Positions 15,856 to 25,090 are shown, counted from the first letter of the stretch. The stretch: DNA of 34,728 nucleotides from Acidobacteriota bacterium (GCA_021809235.1 JAKBAG010000003.1:1-34728); one strand, 5' to 3'. Notes: a model not told the origin generated them from the letters alone. A program made the numbers and translations.

Positions 15856-16964
15856 TCGGTTCCCGGACCTGGTATGGTCTGCAGCTCCGGCACATGGTCG
15901 CGATAGCTTTCCCAGCCATTCAAGATGTTCTGCACCACTTTGTGACCCACGGCATAGGCGCTGGCAATCGCTGGTAGAAATGCCCCATAGCGGCTCACCT
16001 TCTGGTAGCTCAGGCTGGTCGCGGCATCCATTCCGGTCGGCTGCCGGTCAAAGTTGCTCACCGTGCGCAGCACCAGAATCCGATTCCAATCCACACGTCC
16101 GGAATCGGCCAGTTGTCGCAGAGATTCCAGCGTTCCGGAGTCTTCCATCGCCGTTGTCACAAACCGTCCCTTGCCGCCTGTATAGTACTGCATCCAGGCC
16201 GCAGCCCAGGCATCCATTCGGGCGCCGTGCCAGTAGGTCGAGGAGGATATCTCATCGCCCATCTGCACCTTAGGCGGAGCCTCTGCTGCTTTCTCCTGGA
16301 AGTGGCTGCGCACCTCACGAAGCCTTTCGGAGTCCGGAAGGGCAACGTTTCGGGTCTCGGCATACGCCCAACGGGCCAGCCCCGCATTCACGGAAAAAAC
16401 CTGCCCCGGCAGTGCATCCACTGGTTTTTCGTAGGGCTTGGAGCGCATCAGCGGCACCATGCCGGTCGGCCATCCCTGCGGAATTTCCCGTGCGTCAATC
16501 TCGTAGCCCAGGTCGCCATCCACAACCCACTCAGCCCATACCGCAGACCCCAGCGAAGCCTCATCCGGACTCGCTCCGGCGATTCCGGCAATCAGCCAAT
16601 AGGCGTGGGAAAGATCAAACTGGGGATCCAGCCCCAGTGCCATCACGGTTGCCGCAGCATGCGCTGTCCCTTGTCCGGTCACAATCGCCAGCTCTCCGGA
16701 ATCATTCATGCGCGCAGCATGGAAGGCCCCTGGCACTGGATACACATGCAGCAGATGATCTTTTTCCACCCACGTCTGCAACTCGCCCGGCTGGTCGCCG
16801 GTATCGGCTCCGGGCTCAAACATGGCCACCACAACTACCTTCACCGGAATCGGTTTCGGAGTTGCGGCCTGTGCCGGGCACCGAACTGCCAGCAGCCACA
16901 CGCATGTAGCCAGCCATCCCCATGGGATTACATTCCAACTCGAAGGCCGGAGACGTACCCGCAT
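15822..16964 (-). CDS. NUP-family (purine nucleoside permease/phosphorylase-like) secreted protein
   Basis: The 380-residue protein starts with a signal peptide (about 1-36, ending AQAA) and then has the NUP-family order: VKVVVVAMFEPGAD, GELQTWVEKDHL, LAIVTGQGTAHAAATVMALGLDP, WLIAGIAGASPDEASLGSAVW, and the C-terminal NGWESYRDHVPE. NUP proteins were named from a Candida purine nucleoside permease, but the fold is related to nucleoside phosphorylases and there are no membrane helices here. A periplasmic nucleoside-binding or -cleaving role is therefore as likely as transport. ATG 16964 is chosen because GAGGA lies about seven bases upstream. It is 31 bp downstream of the S41 protease gene on the same strand, so the two are probably co-transcribed. 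Family is confident; activity is not. Confidence 0.85.
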   Translation of the reverse strand: MRVRLRPSSWNVIPWGWLATCVWLLAVRCPAQAATPKPIPVKVVVVAMFEPGADTGDQPGELQTWVEKDHLLHVYPVPGAFHAARMNDSGELAIVTGQGTAHAAATVMALGLDPQFDLSHAYWLIAGIAGASPDEASLGSAVWAEWVVDGDLGYEIDAREIPQGWPTGMVPLMRSKPYEKPVDALPGQVFSVNAGLARWAYAETRNVALPDSERLREVRSHFQEKAAEAPPKVQMGDEISSSTYWHGARMDAWAAAWMQYYTGGKGRFVTTAMEDSGTLESLRQLADSGRVDWNRILVLRTVSNFDRQPTGMDAATSLSYQKVSRYGAFLPAIASAYAVGHKVVQNILNGWESYRDHVPELQTIPGPGTDQSWRAAVKSR

Positions 16965-16995
16965 CCATTTTCCTCGCTTCACCCTATCGGGGGCG

Positions 16996-18612
16996 TTAGT
17001 TTCCCGCATGCAGGTGTGCGGCTGCCTTCTGGGCATCCGCTTTTTGGGCGCGTTCCACCAGGGCCTGGGCCTGTGGCAACTCCATGATCGCCTTTTGAAT
17101 CATCGGATCCCATTCGGCTTCCACTCGAAGTCCCTGTGCTTGTCCATTCAGAATGGTAACTATCTTGGACTTGATGTTTGCCTGCACCCAGCTCAGGTTT
17201 GCATCGAAATCCTTCTCGCTCCAATCGATCTTTTCTGCTGTCAGGAATTTCTTGAACTCCGCCGTCACCGCATCCGACATCACAAACTGTGTTTCCTTCG
17301 GATGGTTGGCTACCCACTGCGGCGCAAAGTGGAAGAACGCTTGATGTATCAGCAGCGTATCGGTAAACGCATTCGACTTCGGCGTTTCAATTTTTACGTC
17401 CGGGGTAATGCCGCCGCCGCCATACACAGTCCGTCCGGAGTCGGTCAGCTTCACTTCCGTATTGGTCTTGTTGGCCGGCAGCGCGTTGGCGTGGTTGTAG
17501 TAGTAGTCGTAGAGCGAAATACCCTTGTAATCGCGCTGGATCAGCCTTCCTGAAGGTGTGTAGTAGTGATACGTGGTCAGCGCCAGTGCTGTCGCATCCG
17601 ACAGGTTATAGACCGTCTGTACCAGCCCCTTGCCAAATGTCGTCTCTCCGGCAATCAGGGCGCGATCATGATCCTGCAGCGCGCCGGAAACAATCTCCGC
17701 AGCCGATGCAGTATTCCGGTTTACCAGCACAACAATGGGATAAAACTTCCCTCCGTTGCCGTGCGTCACGGTGTACACCTGGTCAGGATAGGCCCGTCCG
17801 CGCTGCGAGACGATGATCTGTCCCTTGCTCAGCAGATGATCACAAATCTCCACCGCCTGGCTCAACAGTCCGCCTGGATTTCCGCGCAAGTCCAGCACCA
17901 GCCCCTTCATGTTGCCAAAGCTATCCACGGCATCGTCGACTTCCTTACCTGCGGTCTCAGATGCAAAGTTCGCCAGGTGGATATAGCCCACGCCAGGCTG
18001 AATCTGGAAAGCCAGATCGACCGAGGGATGCGGAATCTCATCTCGCACCAGCGTAAAGCTCAACGGCTGAGGACTTCCGTATCGCACCGTCGTCAGGGTC
18101 ACGCTTGTGCCTTTCGGCCCTTTCAGCAGCTTGGACACCTGCTCAGAGTTCATTCCGGTCGTGCTCTTGCCGTTGATGGATGCAATGATGTCGCCCGGGT
18201 GAATGCCTGCCTTGTAGCTCGGCGTACCTTCGTAGGGAGTCACCACATAAATCTTGTCCTTTTGCTGCTGGATCAGCATACCCACGCCGAAGTAGCGTCC
18301 CTGCTGATCTTCGCGCATTTTGGCAAAGGCCTTCGGATCGTAGAAATTAGAGTGCGGATCCAGCACATGCAGCATTGACGGAATGGCTCCGTCAAAAATC
18401 ACATCGTCGGCCTTGTCCCCCACGATCGGTTCCGCATAGTTCTGCTCCACCAGCGCGTACACATCCGTAAACTGCTTCAAGTTGTCACGAAACTGGGACT
18501 GATCCGTCGCCGACTGTGCGCCGACCTTGCTCTGCAGCACCGTGCCAGCCAGTGCGCAAATACAGAAAAAGACAATCAGGAAAAAGGTTGCGCGACGGGC
18601 GCTGGATCGCAT
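16996..18612 (-). CDS. ctpA: S41-family C-terminal processing protease (CtpA/Prc type) with PDZ domain
   Basis: These envelope proteases cut the C-termini of exported proteins. The 538-residue protein has an N-terminal membrane/signal segment (about 8-26), a helical N-domain, a PDZ domain (about 105-190, with GVGM and the substrate-binding region GDIIASINGKST), and the protease core. The catalytic Ser is Ser303 (NTASAAEI) and the Lys is Lys328 (TFGKGLVQT). The oxyanion motif GNPGGLL and the late YGGGGITPDV are also typical. A helical C-terminal extension of about 120 residues ends in an Ala/Lys/His-rich tail. GGAGG lies 11 bases before the ATG. A TATACT element at 18688-18683 may be its -10. 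The gene is divergent from the periplasmic isomerase gene across about 240 bp, so both envelope-quality genes share a control region. Confidence 0.95.
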   Translation of the reverse strand: MRSSARRATFFLIVFFCICALAGTVLQSKVGAQSATDQSQFRDNLKQFTDVYALVEQNYAEPIVGDKADDVIFDGAIPSMLHVLDPHSNFYDPKAFAKMREDQQGRYFGVGMLIQQQKDKIYVVTPYEGTPSYKAGIHPGDIIASINGKSTTGMNSEQVSKLLKGPKGTSVTLTTVRYGSPQPLSFTLVRDEIPHPSVDLAFQIQPGVGYIHLANFASETAGKEVDDAVDSFGNMKGLVLDLRGNPGGLLSQAVEICDHLLSKGQIIVSQRGRAYPDQVYTVTHGNGGKFYPIVVLVNRNTASAAEIVSGALQDHDRALIAGETTFGKGLVQTVYNLSDATALALTTYHYYTPSGRLIQRDYKGISLYDYYYNHANALPANKTNTEVKLTDSGRTVYGGGGITPDVKIETPKSNAFTDTLLIHQAFFHFAPQWVANHPKETQFVMSDAVTAEFKKFLTAEKIDWSEKDFDANLSWVQANIKSKIVTILNGQAQGLRVEAEWDPMIQKAIMELPQAQALVERAQKADAQKAAAHLHAGN

Positions 18613-18682
18613 GCGGTTTAGAACCTCCGGACCGCATTAGCGCACCCCTGCAGTTGCCGGGTATGCAGCGGCCTTTGCGCAG

Positions 18683-18688
18683 AGTATA
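18683..18688 (-). promoter_or_regulatory. Possible -10 element of the protease gene
   Basis: The leftward strand reads TATACT (five of six to TATAAT) about 71 bp before the ATG at 18612. No convincing -35 hexamer is seen at 16-18 bp, so this rests on the -10 alone. Confidence 0.3.
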
Positions 18689-18843
18689 GCATCGCCATCC
18701 TTGCCCCTGTTGCACTCCAGCCGTGCCCCGCCCGGACAACGGTATACCGAACGCCGCTACCTTCCGCACCTGCTGCCCAGTCCACTAGCCCCGCGTCCAA
18801 TCATCAGCAACAGAAGTTCCCGGCCGGGACGCTCCGCAGCGTT

Positions 18844-18849
18844 TACAAT
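18844..18849 (+). promoter_or_regulatory. Possible -10 element of the isomerase gene
   Basis: TACAAT lies just before the first in-frame ATG at 18856. If used, transcription would begin at about that ATG, favouring the second ATG at 18898 as the translation start. The same TACAAT hexamer appears at 25115-25120 before the acyl-CoA ligase gene and at 9981-9976 before the HAD gene, so it may be the local -10 preference. Confidence 0.35.
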
Positions 18850-18897
18850 ACCGTTATGGGTCAGCCGCCTCGGCCGCTGTCCCGCTTGAGATCAAGA

Positions 18898-20775
18898 ATG
18901 GCATTCCATACCTTCCTTCGCTCTGCGCCTCTTCGCTCCCTTCTAGCCGTTGTCTGCGGCTCGTCCCTCTTTGCAGCACCCATGGTTTTTGCTCAGAGCG
19001 CATCTTCTTCCACAGCCAGCCTGGCGTCACAAAGTCCCTTTGGTGGCCAGGTCGTCGAAGACATCATCGCTCGCGTGAATGATCGCATCATTTCCAGCTC
19101 CGACTATCAGCGGGCACTCAAGGAAATGGATCAGGATGCACGCCAGCGCGGCGAGACCATGCAGCAGATGGAGGAGGAGCACAAGGATCTTCTGCGCAAC
19201 CTCATTGATCAGCAGCTTTGGCTCTCCAAAGGCAAGGAACTCGGCATTACCGGCGAGACGGAACTCGTCAAGCAGCTCGACGAGATCCGGAAAAAGTACA
19301 ACCTCGCCACCATGGAGGACCTCGAAAAGGCAGCCCAGCAGCAGGGTGTCTCTTTTGAAGACTTCAAGGCGAACCTTCGCAATCAGATCGTCACCCAGCA
19401 GGTCATGCGTCAGGAGGTAGGCAACAAGGTGAACGTCACCCCTGGCGAAGCCTACCGCTACTATCTACAACACCAGCAGGACTATGCCCAGCCGGAAAGT
19501 GTTCATCTGGCTGAGATTCTCATCTCCACCGCTCCGCCCAGCGGCACCAAAGCCGCAGCTGAATCCAACGATACCGCCCGACTAGCTCTGGCCAAGGCCA
19601 AGGCCGATGACATCGAGGCCAAGCTCAAAGCCGGGGCAAACTTTGACCAGCTTGCAAGGACAGAAAGCGATGGTTCCACTGCGTCGGAAGGCGGCGATCT
19701 GGGCAAATATGAGCGTGGCAGTCTGGCCAAGGTACTCGAGGATGCCACCTTCAGTCTGAAGCCAGGACAGTTCACCGAGCCCATACGCACCCGCCAGGGC
19801 TACGTAATCTTCAAGGTGCTCGAACACAATCAGGGCGGCATTGCCCCCTTCAAGCAGGTGGAAGGCCAGGCAGAGCAGGCATACTTCATGAGCCAGATGC
19901 AGCCGGCCATTCGCAAGTATCTGACTCAGATGCGCGAAGAGGCGTATATCGATATTCGCCCAGGCTACACCGACACCGGAGCCAGTCCGCTTGAAACCAA
20001 ACCCATCTACAGCGCCTACACGCCTCCTGCTCCCAAGAAGAAGCACAAGGTTGAGCGCTCCCGGTATCGCGAAACCGATCATGGCTTCCGCCAGAAGGGA
20101 CAGCCCAAGGGGCTGGCTCTGACGCCAGCATCACTGGACACCTCCAAACCGGCTCCTTCGGCAGTAGCGACTCAGCCGGACTCCAAGAGTAAACACAAGA
20201 AACACAAGCAGCAGAAGCCGCGGATTGAGCGCTCCGGCAAGAAGGAAAAGATTCGCTTTGGTCAGGCTCCCATGGAGACTCTGCCGGATTCCACACCCAC
20301 CAGAGTGGAGGATGCCGGCGCCGTGCAAACTGCCGACGCCTCCTCCGACGAACCGGTGAATCCTCTCGTACAGGCACCTGTCAAGCGGGTAAAAACCCGT
20401 TTCAGCCAGCGCGCCGAAACCGAGAAAAAGACCAGGAAGAAGAACAAGAAAAACAAGAAGGATGCCTTCTTCAATCAGGCTGAGGATCAGTATGCTCCTG
20501 CGCCACCGGATCCCACCGAGGTTGCCAATCAGCAACTCCAGTCAGCTCCGCTTGGCTTGAATGGCGACACCTCCTCGAAGAAAAAGAAGAAGCACGCCAA
20601 GAAGGTCAAGGTTGTCGGCCTGCCAAAGACACGCTACGAGGATCAGAAGGAAGTAAAGACTCCAAAGCAGCCGTTGCAATACACGCCTGCGGGCCCCGTC
20701 AAAGGCGCACCGGCACCAAGTACAGATCAGGCTCCAACTTCCACTCCTGCCGCACCATCCGGCACACAGCAGTAA
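18898..20775 (+). CDS. Periplasmic SurA/PpiC-type peptidyl-prolyl isomerase with long basic tail
   Basis: SurA-type proteins help outer-membrane proteins fold in the periplasm. From ATG 18898 (GAG at -10) the protein is 625 residues: a signal peptide (1-33, ending VFAQ), a SurA-N-like helical domain (about 50-180, starting EDIIARVNDRIIS), one parvulin rotamase domain (about 199-310, with SVHLAEILI, ARTESDGSTASEGGDLG and GYVIFKVLEH), and a helix returning to the N-domain. From about residue 356 there is a 270-residue Lys/Pro-rich tail with several basic clusters (KKKHK, KSKHKKHK, KKTRKKNKKNKK, KKKKKHAKK), each followed by an RF/RY motif. I know of no such tail in SurA or PrsA. An alternative start is ATG 18856. 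A hairpin terminator follows the stop. Confidence 0.92.
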   Translation: MAFHTFLRSAPLRSLLAVVCGSSLFAAPMVFAQSASSSTASLASQSPFGGQVVEDIIARVNDRIISSSDYQRALKEMDQDARQRGETMQQMEEEHKDLLRNLIDQQLWLSKGKELGITGETELVKQLDEIRKKYNLATMEDLEKAAQQQGVSFEDFKANLRNQIVTQQVMRQEVGNKVNVTPGEAYRYYLQHQQDYAQPESVHLAEILISTAPPSGTKAAAESNDTARLALAKAKADDIEAKLKAGANFDQLARTESDGSTASEGGDLGKYERGSLAKVLEDATFSLKPGQFTEPIRTRQGYVIFKVLEHNQGGIAPFKQVEGQAEQAYFMSQMQPAIRKYLTQMREEAYIDIRPGYTDTGASPLETKPIYSAYTPPAPKKKHKVERSRYRETDHGFRQKGQPKGLALTPASLDTSKPAPSAVATQPDSKSKHKKHKQQKPRIERSGKKEKIRFGQAPMETLPDSTPTRVEDAGAVQTADASSDEPVNPLVQAPVKRVKTRFSQRAETEKKTRKKNKKNKKDAFFNQAEDQYAPAPPDPTEVANQQLQSAPLGLNGDTSSKKKKKHAKKVKVVGLPKTRYEDQKEVKTPKQPLQYTPAGPVKGAPAPSTDQAPTSTPAAPSGTQQ

Positions 20776-20781
20776 CTCTCC

Positions 20782-20811
20782 AGGGCCTCGCTTTGAGGCC
20801 CTCTATCTTTT
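20782..20811 (+). terminator. Rho-independent terminator after the isomerase gene
   Basis: AGGGCCTC (20782-20789) pairs exactly with GAGGCCCT (20795-20802) around a five-base loop, followed by the T-rich CTATCTTTT. It sits seven bases past the stop. The T-tract is interrupted, so termination may be partial, and the next gene starts only 25 bp further on. Confidence 0.7.
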
Positions 20812-20835
20812 CGCAGGCAACAAGGTGGCATCAGC

Positions 20836-21828
20836 ATGAAGGGTCTTAGCATTGCCGATCTGGCTGCTTTGCCGGAGAATCAGAGCATCGATGGCATCTT
20901 CCTCGTCCTAAGCCGTCAGCTGCGAACTACCAAGACCGGCAAACCCTACCTCAGTCTCACCCTGGGCGACTGTACCGGGCAGATAGAGTCACGCATCTGG
21001 GATCCCTCTCATCCCGACGTCTCCACTCCTTTTGAGCGCGGCGATGTCATCAAAGTCCGAGCGTTGGCCTCACGTTTCGATGGCAGCCTTCAGCTAAAAG
21101 TGGAGAAGCTACGGCTGGCCACAGCCACTGAGTATGATCGCTCCGAACTTCTTCCTGCCACCACGCAGAACGTGACGCTCATGTGGCAATCTCTGCTTCA
21201 GGTTATCGACTCCCTGGAGAGCCCGCATTTGCGTCGACTGCTTCATGTGCTCATCGATGATCCCCAGTTGCAGCAGGCCTATCAGCAGGCGCCCGCAGCC
21301 CGTCAGCTTCACCATGCCTGGCTGGGTGGACTCCTGGAGCATGTGGTCAGCCTGCTGGGGCTGGCACAGCGTGTTGTTCCGCACTATCCCATTGTTTCGC
21401 CTGATCTCGTCTACACCGGCATCCTGCTGCATGATATTGGCAAGATTCACGAGCTCAGCTGGCAGACAGGCTTTGAGTACACAACGGAAGGCCAGCTCCT
21501 GGGGCACATTCCCATCGGAATCTCCATGGTGGAGCGCGCCATCGACTCCATTCCTGACTTTCCTCCGCGTCTGCGCACCATCGTGCTTCACCTCATCCTT
21601 TCGCATCATGGCCGCCTGGAATTCGGTTCTCCCAAGCTGCCCATGATCCCCGAAGCGCTCATGCTCAATTTCCTGGATGATCTGGATGCCAAAATGCAGA
21701 CCATAGCCAGCGAGTTCCAGAAGGCCGCCCGGCAGGGAAAACCGGCGTATGAGATGACCGACCGCATCTGGGCGCTCGATCAGCGAACTATGCTTGATAC
21801 CCGCGCCTGGCTGGCCCAGTCCGAGTAG
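20836..21828 (+). CDS. yhaM: YhaM-type 3'-5' exonuclease, OB-fold plus HD domain
   Basis: YhaM proteins degrade RNA (and DNA) from the 3' end using a metal-dependent HD domain. The 330-residue protein has an N-terminal OB fold (about 15-95, with IDGIFLVLSRQLRTTKTGKP and LTLGDCTGQIESRIWDP) and a C-terminal HD domain with His169 (GGLLEHV), the HD pair 199-200 (GILLHDIGKIHEL) and later histidines in HIPIG and LSHHGRLEFG. This order and length match YhaM/CBF1. AAGGTGG lies seven bases before the ATG. A strong terminator follows the stop. Function is inferred from the family. Confidence 0.9.
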   Translation: MKGLSIADLAALPENQSIDGIFLVLSRQLRTTKTGKPYLSLTLGDCTGQIESRIWDPSHPDVSTPFERGDVIKVRALASRFDGSLQLKVEKLRLATATEYDRSELLPATTQNVTLMWQSLLQVIDSLESPHLRRLLHVLIDDPQLQQAYQQAPAARQLHHAWLGGLLEHVVSLLGLAQRVVPHYPIVSPDLVYTGILLHDIGKIHELSWQTGFEYTTEGQLLGHIPIGISMVERAIDSIPDFPPRLRTIVLHLILSHHGRLEFGSPKLPMIPEALMLNFLDDLDAKMQTIASEFQKAARQGKPAYEMTDRIWALDQRTMLDTRAWLAQSE

Positions 21829-21851
21829 GCTCTTTTCCAGCTATTAGAGCG

Positions 21852-21887
21852 AAGGCCGCGGAGTCATCTCCGCGGCCTTTGTTTTTC
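21852..21887 (+). terminator. Strong rho-independent terminator after the exonuclease gene
   Basis: A perfect 12-bp GC-rich stem, AAGGCCGCGGAG (21852-21863) with CTCCGCGGCCTT (21868-21879), has a four-base loop and is followed by TGTTTTTC. It lies between two convergent genes. The opposite strand has only a poor U-tract, so it mainly serves the rightward transcript. Confidence 0.9.
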
Positions 21888-21903
21888 TTGTATCTTGTAT
21901 TTG

Positions 21904-23418
21904 CTAGCCCATCTTCTGTACGCGACTGTGTTTGATGGAATAGGTAAAGTAGATCCCCAGTCCGACCACCAGCCAGCTCAGCATCACAATCCAGGTAATG
22001 CGCGGCAGTTGCACCATCAGGAACAGCGCCGTCAGAATGCCCATGATTGGCACAAACGGCACCAGCGGCGTCTTGAATGGCCGATGCATATCCGGATGCC
22101 GAACTCGCAGGATCCACACGCCGGCACAGACAATCATAAAGGCAAGCAGAGTGCCGATATTCACCAGCTCGCTCAGCCGGTCAATCGGCAGAAATGCTGG
22201 CATCAAGGCAACCACTACTCCCACAATAATCGTGGACTTCCACGGCGTACGGAACTTGGGATGAATCTCCGAGGCCCACTTTGGCAGCAGTCCATCCCGA
22301 GACATCGAGAAGAAGACGCGCGACTGGCCCAGCAGCATCACCAGCATCACCGTGCCCAAACCGAAGATCGCGCCGATCTTCACCAGAATCGACCCCCAGC
22401 TCACTCCGGTTGCATCAATGCCCAGTGCCACCGGCGCGGCCACATCCAGCGAGCGATAGTTCACCAGCCCGGTCAAAATAGTGGACACCACAATGTACAG
22501 CAGCGTGCAGAAAACCAGCGAGCCCAATATGCCGATCGGCATATCCCGCTGCGGATTCTTTGCCTCCTGTGCCGCCGTCGAGACAGCATCGAAGCCGATA
22601 TAGGAGAAGAAGATGGAAGCTGCACCGGCTGCAATACCCATCACGCCAAAGTTCCCATGGGAATCCCTTGGCGGAATGAACGGATGCCAGTTAGCATGCG
22701 CCACCTGCGGATGACGCATCAGGAAGTAGACACCCACCACTATGAACACGCCCACAATCGCCAGCTTCACGATGACGATTGCCGTATTCAGTGAGGCCGA
22801 CTCCTGGATGCCCACTACCAGAATGGCCGTCACCACTAGAATGGCCAGAATCGCAATCAGGTTGAATAGACCGGTTACATGCGGCAATCCAGCATCGCTT
22901 ACACCCGGTGGCAGGCTCATCAGCGGAGTCCACTGCTGTTGATAAAAAACCAGCACCGTTCCCGTAGTTGCCGTCAGTTGCGGTGGAATATAAATGTGCA
23001 ACTGCTGCAGAAAGCTGTTGAAGTACCCGGCCCATCCGGAGGCCACTGTTGCCGCGCCAAATGCATACTCGAGCACCAGGTCCCAGCCAATTACCCAGGC
23101 AACAAACTCGCCCAGCGTCGCGTAACCATAGGTGTAGGCTGAACCTGCAATCGGGATAATCGAGGCAAACTCCGCGTAGCACAGTCCGGCAAACGCGCAG
23201 GTGATCCCGGCCAGTACAAAACTCAGCGCCACGGCCGGTCCGGCATGCCGGGCTGCTGCCTGGCCTGTGAGCACAAAGATGCCCGCACCGATAATCGCGC
23301 CAATCCCAAGCATGATCAGGTTCAGCGCTCCCAAGGATCGCTTCAGGGTATGTTCGCCTTCTTCCTGAGCCTCCTGGTGCAGCAGCGCCAGCGGCTTGAT
23401 CTTCCACAGACTCGCCAT
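21904..23418 (-). CDS. APC-superfamily amino-acid permease (cationic amino-acid transporter type)
   Basis: The 504-residue protein has about 12-13 membrane helices and the APC start of helix 1, IGAIIGAGIFVLTG. Motifs of the CAT branch (YfnA-like) follow: GLCYAEFASIIPIAGSAYTYGYATLGEF, SYIGFDAVSTAAQEAKNPQRDMP in the centre, and SRVFFSMSRDGLLPKW. The C-terminus is hydrophilic and short. GAGGAGG lies about 14 bases before the ATG, rather far. The gene starts 18 bp after the stop of a second APC permease on the same strand; that stop overlaps the ribosome site, so expression is probably linked. Substrate cannot be read from sequence; cationic or branched amino acids are likely. Confidence 0.92.
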   Translation of the reverse strand: MASLWKIKPLALLHQEAQEEGEHTLKRSLGALNLIMLGIGAIIGAGIFVLTGQAAARHAGPAVALSFVLAGITCAFAGLCYAEFASIIPIAGSAYTYGYATLGEFVAWVIGWDLVLEYAFGAATVASGWAGYFNSFLQQLHIYIPPQLTATTGTVLVFYQQQWTPLMSLPPGVSDAGLPHVTGLFNLIAILAILVVTAILVVGIQESASLNTAIVIVKLAIVGVFIVVGVYFLMRHPQVAHANWHPFIPPRDSHGNFGVMGIAAGAASIFFSYIGFDAVSTAAQEAKNPQRDMPIGILGSLVFCTLLYIVVSTILTGLVNYRSLDVAAPVALGIDATGVSWGSILVKIGAIFGLGTVMLVMLLGQSRVFFSMSRDGLLPKWASEIHPKFRTPWKSTIIVGVVVALMPAFLPIDRLSELVNIGTLLAFMIVCAGVWILRVRHPDMHRPFKTPLVPFVPIMGILTALFLMVQLPRITWIVMLSWLVVGLGIYFTYSIKHSRVQKMG

Positions 23419-23436
23419 AGATGAGTCAGTTCCTCC

Positions 23437-24996
23437 TCAATCGATTTCCAGCAAAGGATGATCCCTCGGCGGCAACCCCCTGCCACCCAGGGTCCAGAAA
23501 AAATACACAGGAATCCCCAGCAGTACGATCCCCAGTCCCGGCCATGTGTACTGTGGCTTGTACCGCAATAATACGATACAGATCCACGTGGCCATCGCGA
23601 TGTAGATCACCGGCAGCACCGGGTAGCCCACCGCCCGATACGGTCTTTCCGCATCCGGCCGCTTTACGCGCAGCACCATCAGCCCGGCAATCGTCAGAAT
23701 GTAAAAGACCAGCACGGCAAAGATCACATAGTCCAGCAACTGGCCAAACGAACCGGAGATGCATAGCAGCACCGTCCACGCCGCCTGTACCGCCAGTCCT
23801 GCCACCGGCGTTCTCGTCCTGCGGTGCAGTCTTCCCACGGACCGAAAGAACAATCCGTCCTGACTCATCGCATAGTACACGCGTGCACCTGCCAGCGTCA
23901 TTCCGTTCGCGCATCCAAATCCCGAGATCAGAATCGCCAGAGCCATCAGCGCCGTGCCCACGCCCGGGAAAATTGCCTCCAGCACTGCCGTCCCCACACG
24001 ATCATCCGTCGCATAGGCAATCCCCCGAGCCATCACCGTCGCCCCATGCGGATCCCCATGCAGCGGTAGCACCAGCAGGTATGCCAGCGAGATCAGGAAA
24101 TACAGCGTCAGCACGGAACCCGTCCCCAGCGCCAATGACAACGGCAGATTCCGCTGGGGATTCTTCACCTCGCCTGCTGTAAACGTCACGTTGTTCCACG
24201 CATCGGCAGAGAACAGTGAACCGACCTGCACCACCGCCAGCAGCACCACCACGGAGACCATCGTCGTCGCCCCATTGGCCCTCGTTACCAGTGGATGCAG
24301 CTTCGTCCAGCCAGCTTCCATCCCTGCGCCAAAGTTGGCATGAATCGCAGCCGCATGCCGCCCCACCGTTAACCCCAGTGCCACCATCGCCAGCAAAGAC
24401 AATCCCTTGGCGGTGGTAAAAACATTCTGTACCAGCGCACCCAGCCGCACACCCAGCGCATTGATAGCCGCCAGCAGAATCACCAGCAGCAATCCGGTCA
24501 GGTTGGCCGTATTCACGCCAATTTCCATATTTCCCAGCGCCACTGGTCCCACCTGCACCACCGGAACATGGGCGATGTGCCAAAGCCAGTGGCTGCTGGA
24601 AATGGTTGGGAAAAACACCCCCAGAAACTTGCCAAATCCCACACATACAGCGGCAATCGTTCCGGTCTGGATCACCAGAAACAGTGTCCACCCATACAGA
24701 AATCCCCACAGCGGCCCCAATGCCTCGCGCAGATAGACATACTGTCCGCCAGCCTTTGGCATCATTGCTGCCAGCTCGCCGTAGCACAGTGCGCCTATCA
24801 TCGTCATCGCCGCCGTTACCACCCAGGCTGCCAGAAACAGCCATGCCGACTGTGTGATCCGGGCAATCTCCGCGGCAACCAGAAAAATCCCCGAGCCAAT
24901 CATGGAGCCGGCCACAATCGTCGTCGAGCTGAACAGACCCAGCGTCTGCTCCAGTCGAACCTCTGTATTGCTCTGGCTTGTCTCTGCTTTCGTCAC
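23437..24996 (-). CDS. APC-superfamily amino-acid permease (LAT-like)
   Basis: The 519-residue protein has about 12 membrane helices. Helix 1 has AGSMIGSGIFLV, followed by GALCYGELAAMMPKAGGQYVYLREALGPL; the middle carries SADAWNNVTFTAGEVKNPQRNLP and the later part YYAMSQDGLFFRSVGRLH. These are APC-superfamily signatures of the LAT type, as in bacterial homologues of eukaryotic amino-acid exchangers. The GTG at 24996 follows AGGAG directly, an unusually tight spacing, but no better start exists before residue 32. It is the first gene of a two-permease unit with the next start 18 bp after its stop. It is only distantly similar to its neighbour, so this is not a recent duplicate. The substrate is unknown. 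Confidence 0.92.
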   Translation of the reverse strand: MTKAETSQSNTEVRLEQTLGLFSSTTIVAGSMIGSGIFLVAAEIARITQSAWLFLAAWVVTAAMTMIGALCYGELAAMMPKAGGQYVYLREALGPLWGFLYGWTLFLVIQTGTIAAVCVGFGKFLGVFFPTISSSHWLWHIAHVPVVQVGPVALGNMEIGVNTANLTGLLLVILLAAINALGVRLGALVQNVFTTAKGLSLLAMVALGLTVGRHAAAIHANFGAGMEAGWTKLHPLVTRANGATTMVSVVVLLAVVQVGSLFSADAWNNVTFTAGEVKNPQRNLPLSLALGTGSVLTLYFLISLAYLLVLPLHGDPHGATVMARGIAYATDDRVGTAVLEAIFPGVGTALMALAILISGFGCANGMTLAGARVYYAMSQDGLFFRSVGRLHRRTRTPVAGLAVQAAWTVLLCISGSFGQLLDYVIFAVLVFYILTIAGLMVLRVKRPDAERPYRAVGYPVLPVIYIAMATWICIVLLRYKPQYTWPGLGIVLLGIPVYFFWTLGGRGLPPRDHPLLEID

Positions 24997-25090
24997 TCCT
25001 CCCGTTGTATCGGAACAGCAATGCCTTTGTCTTCTCTTTTTTCCTTGCGTTTCCTGTTCCCAACCATTGCTTCCACCGGCACCCCCTGCA

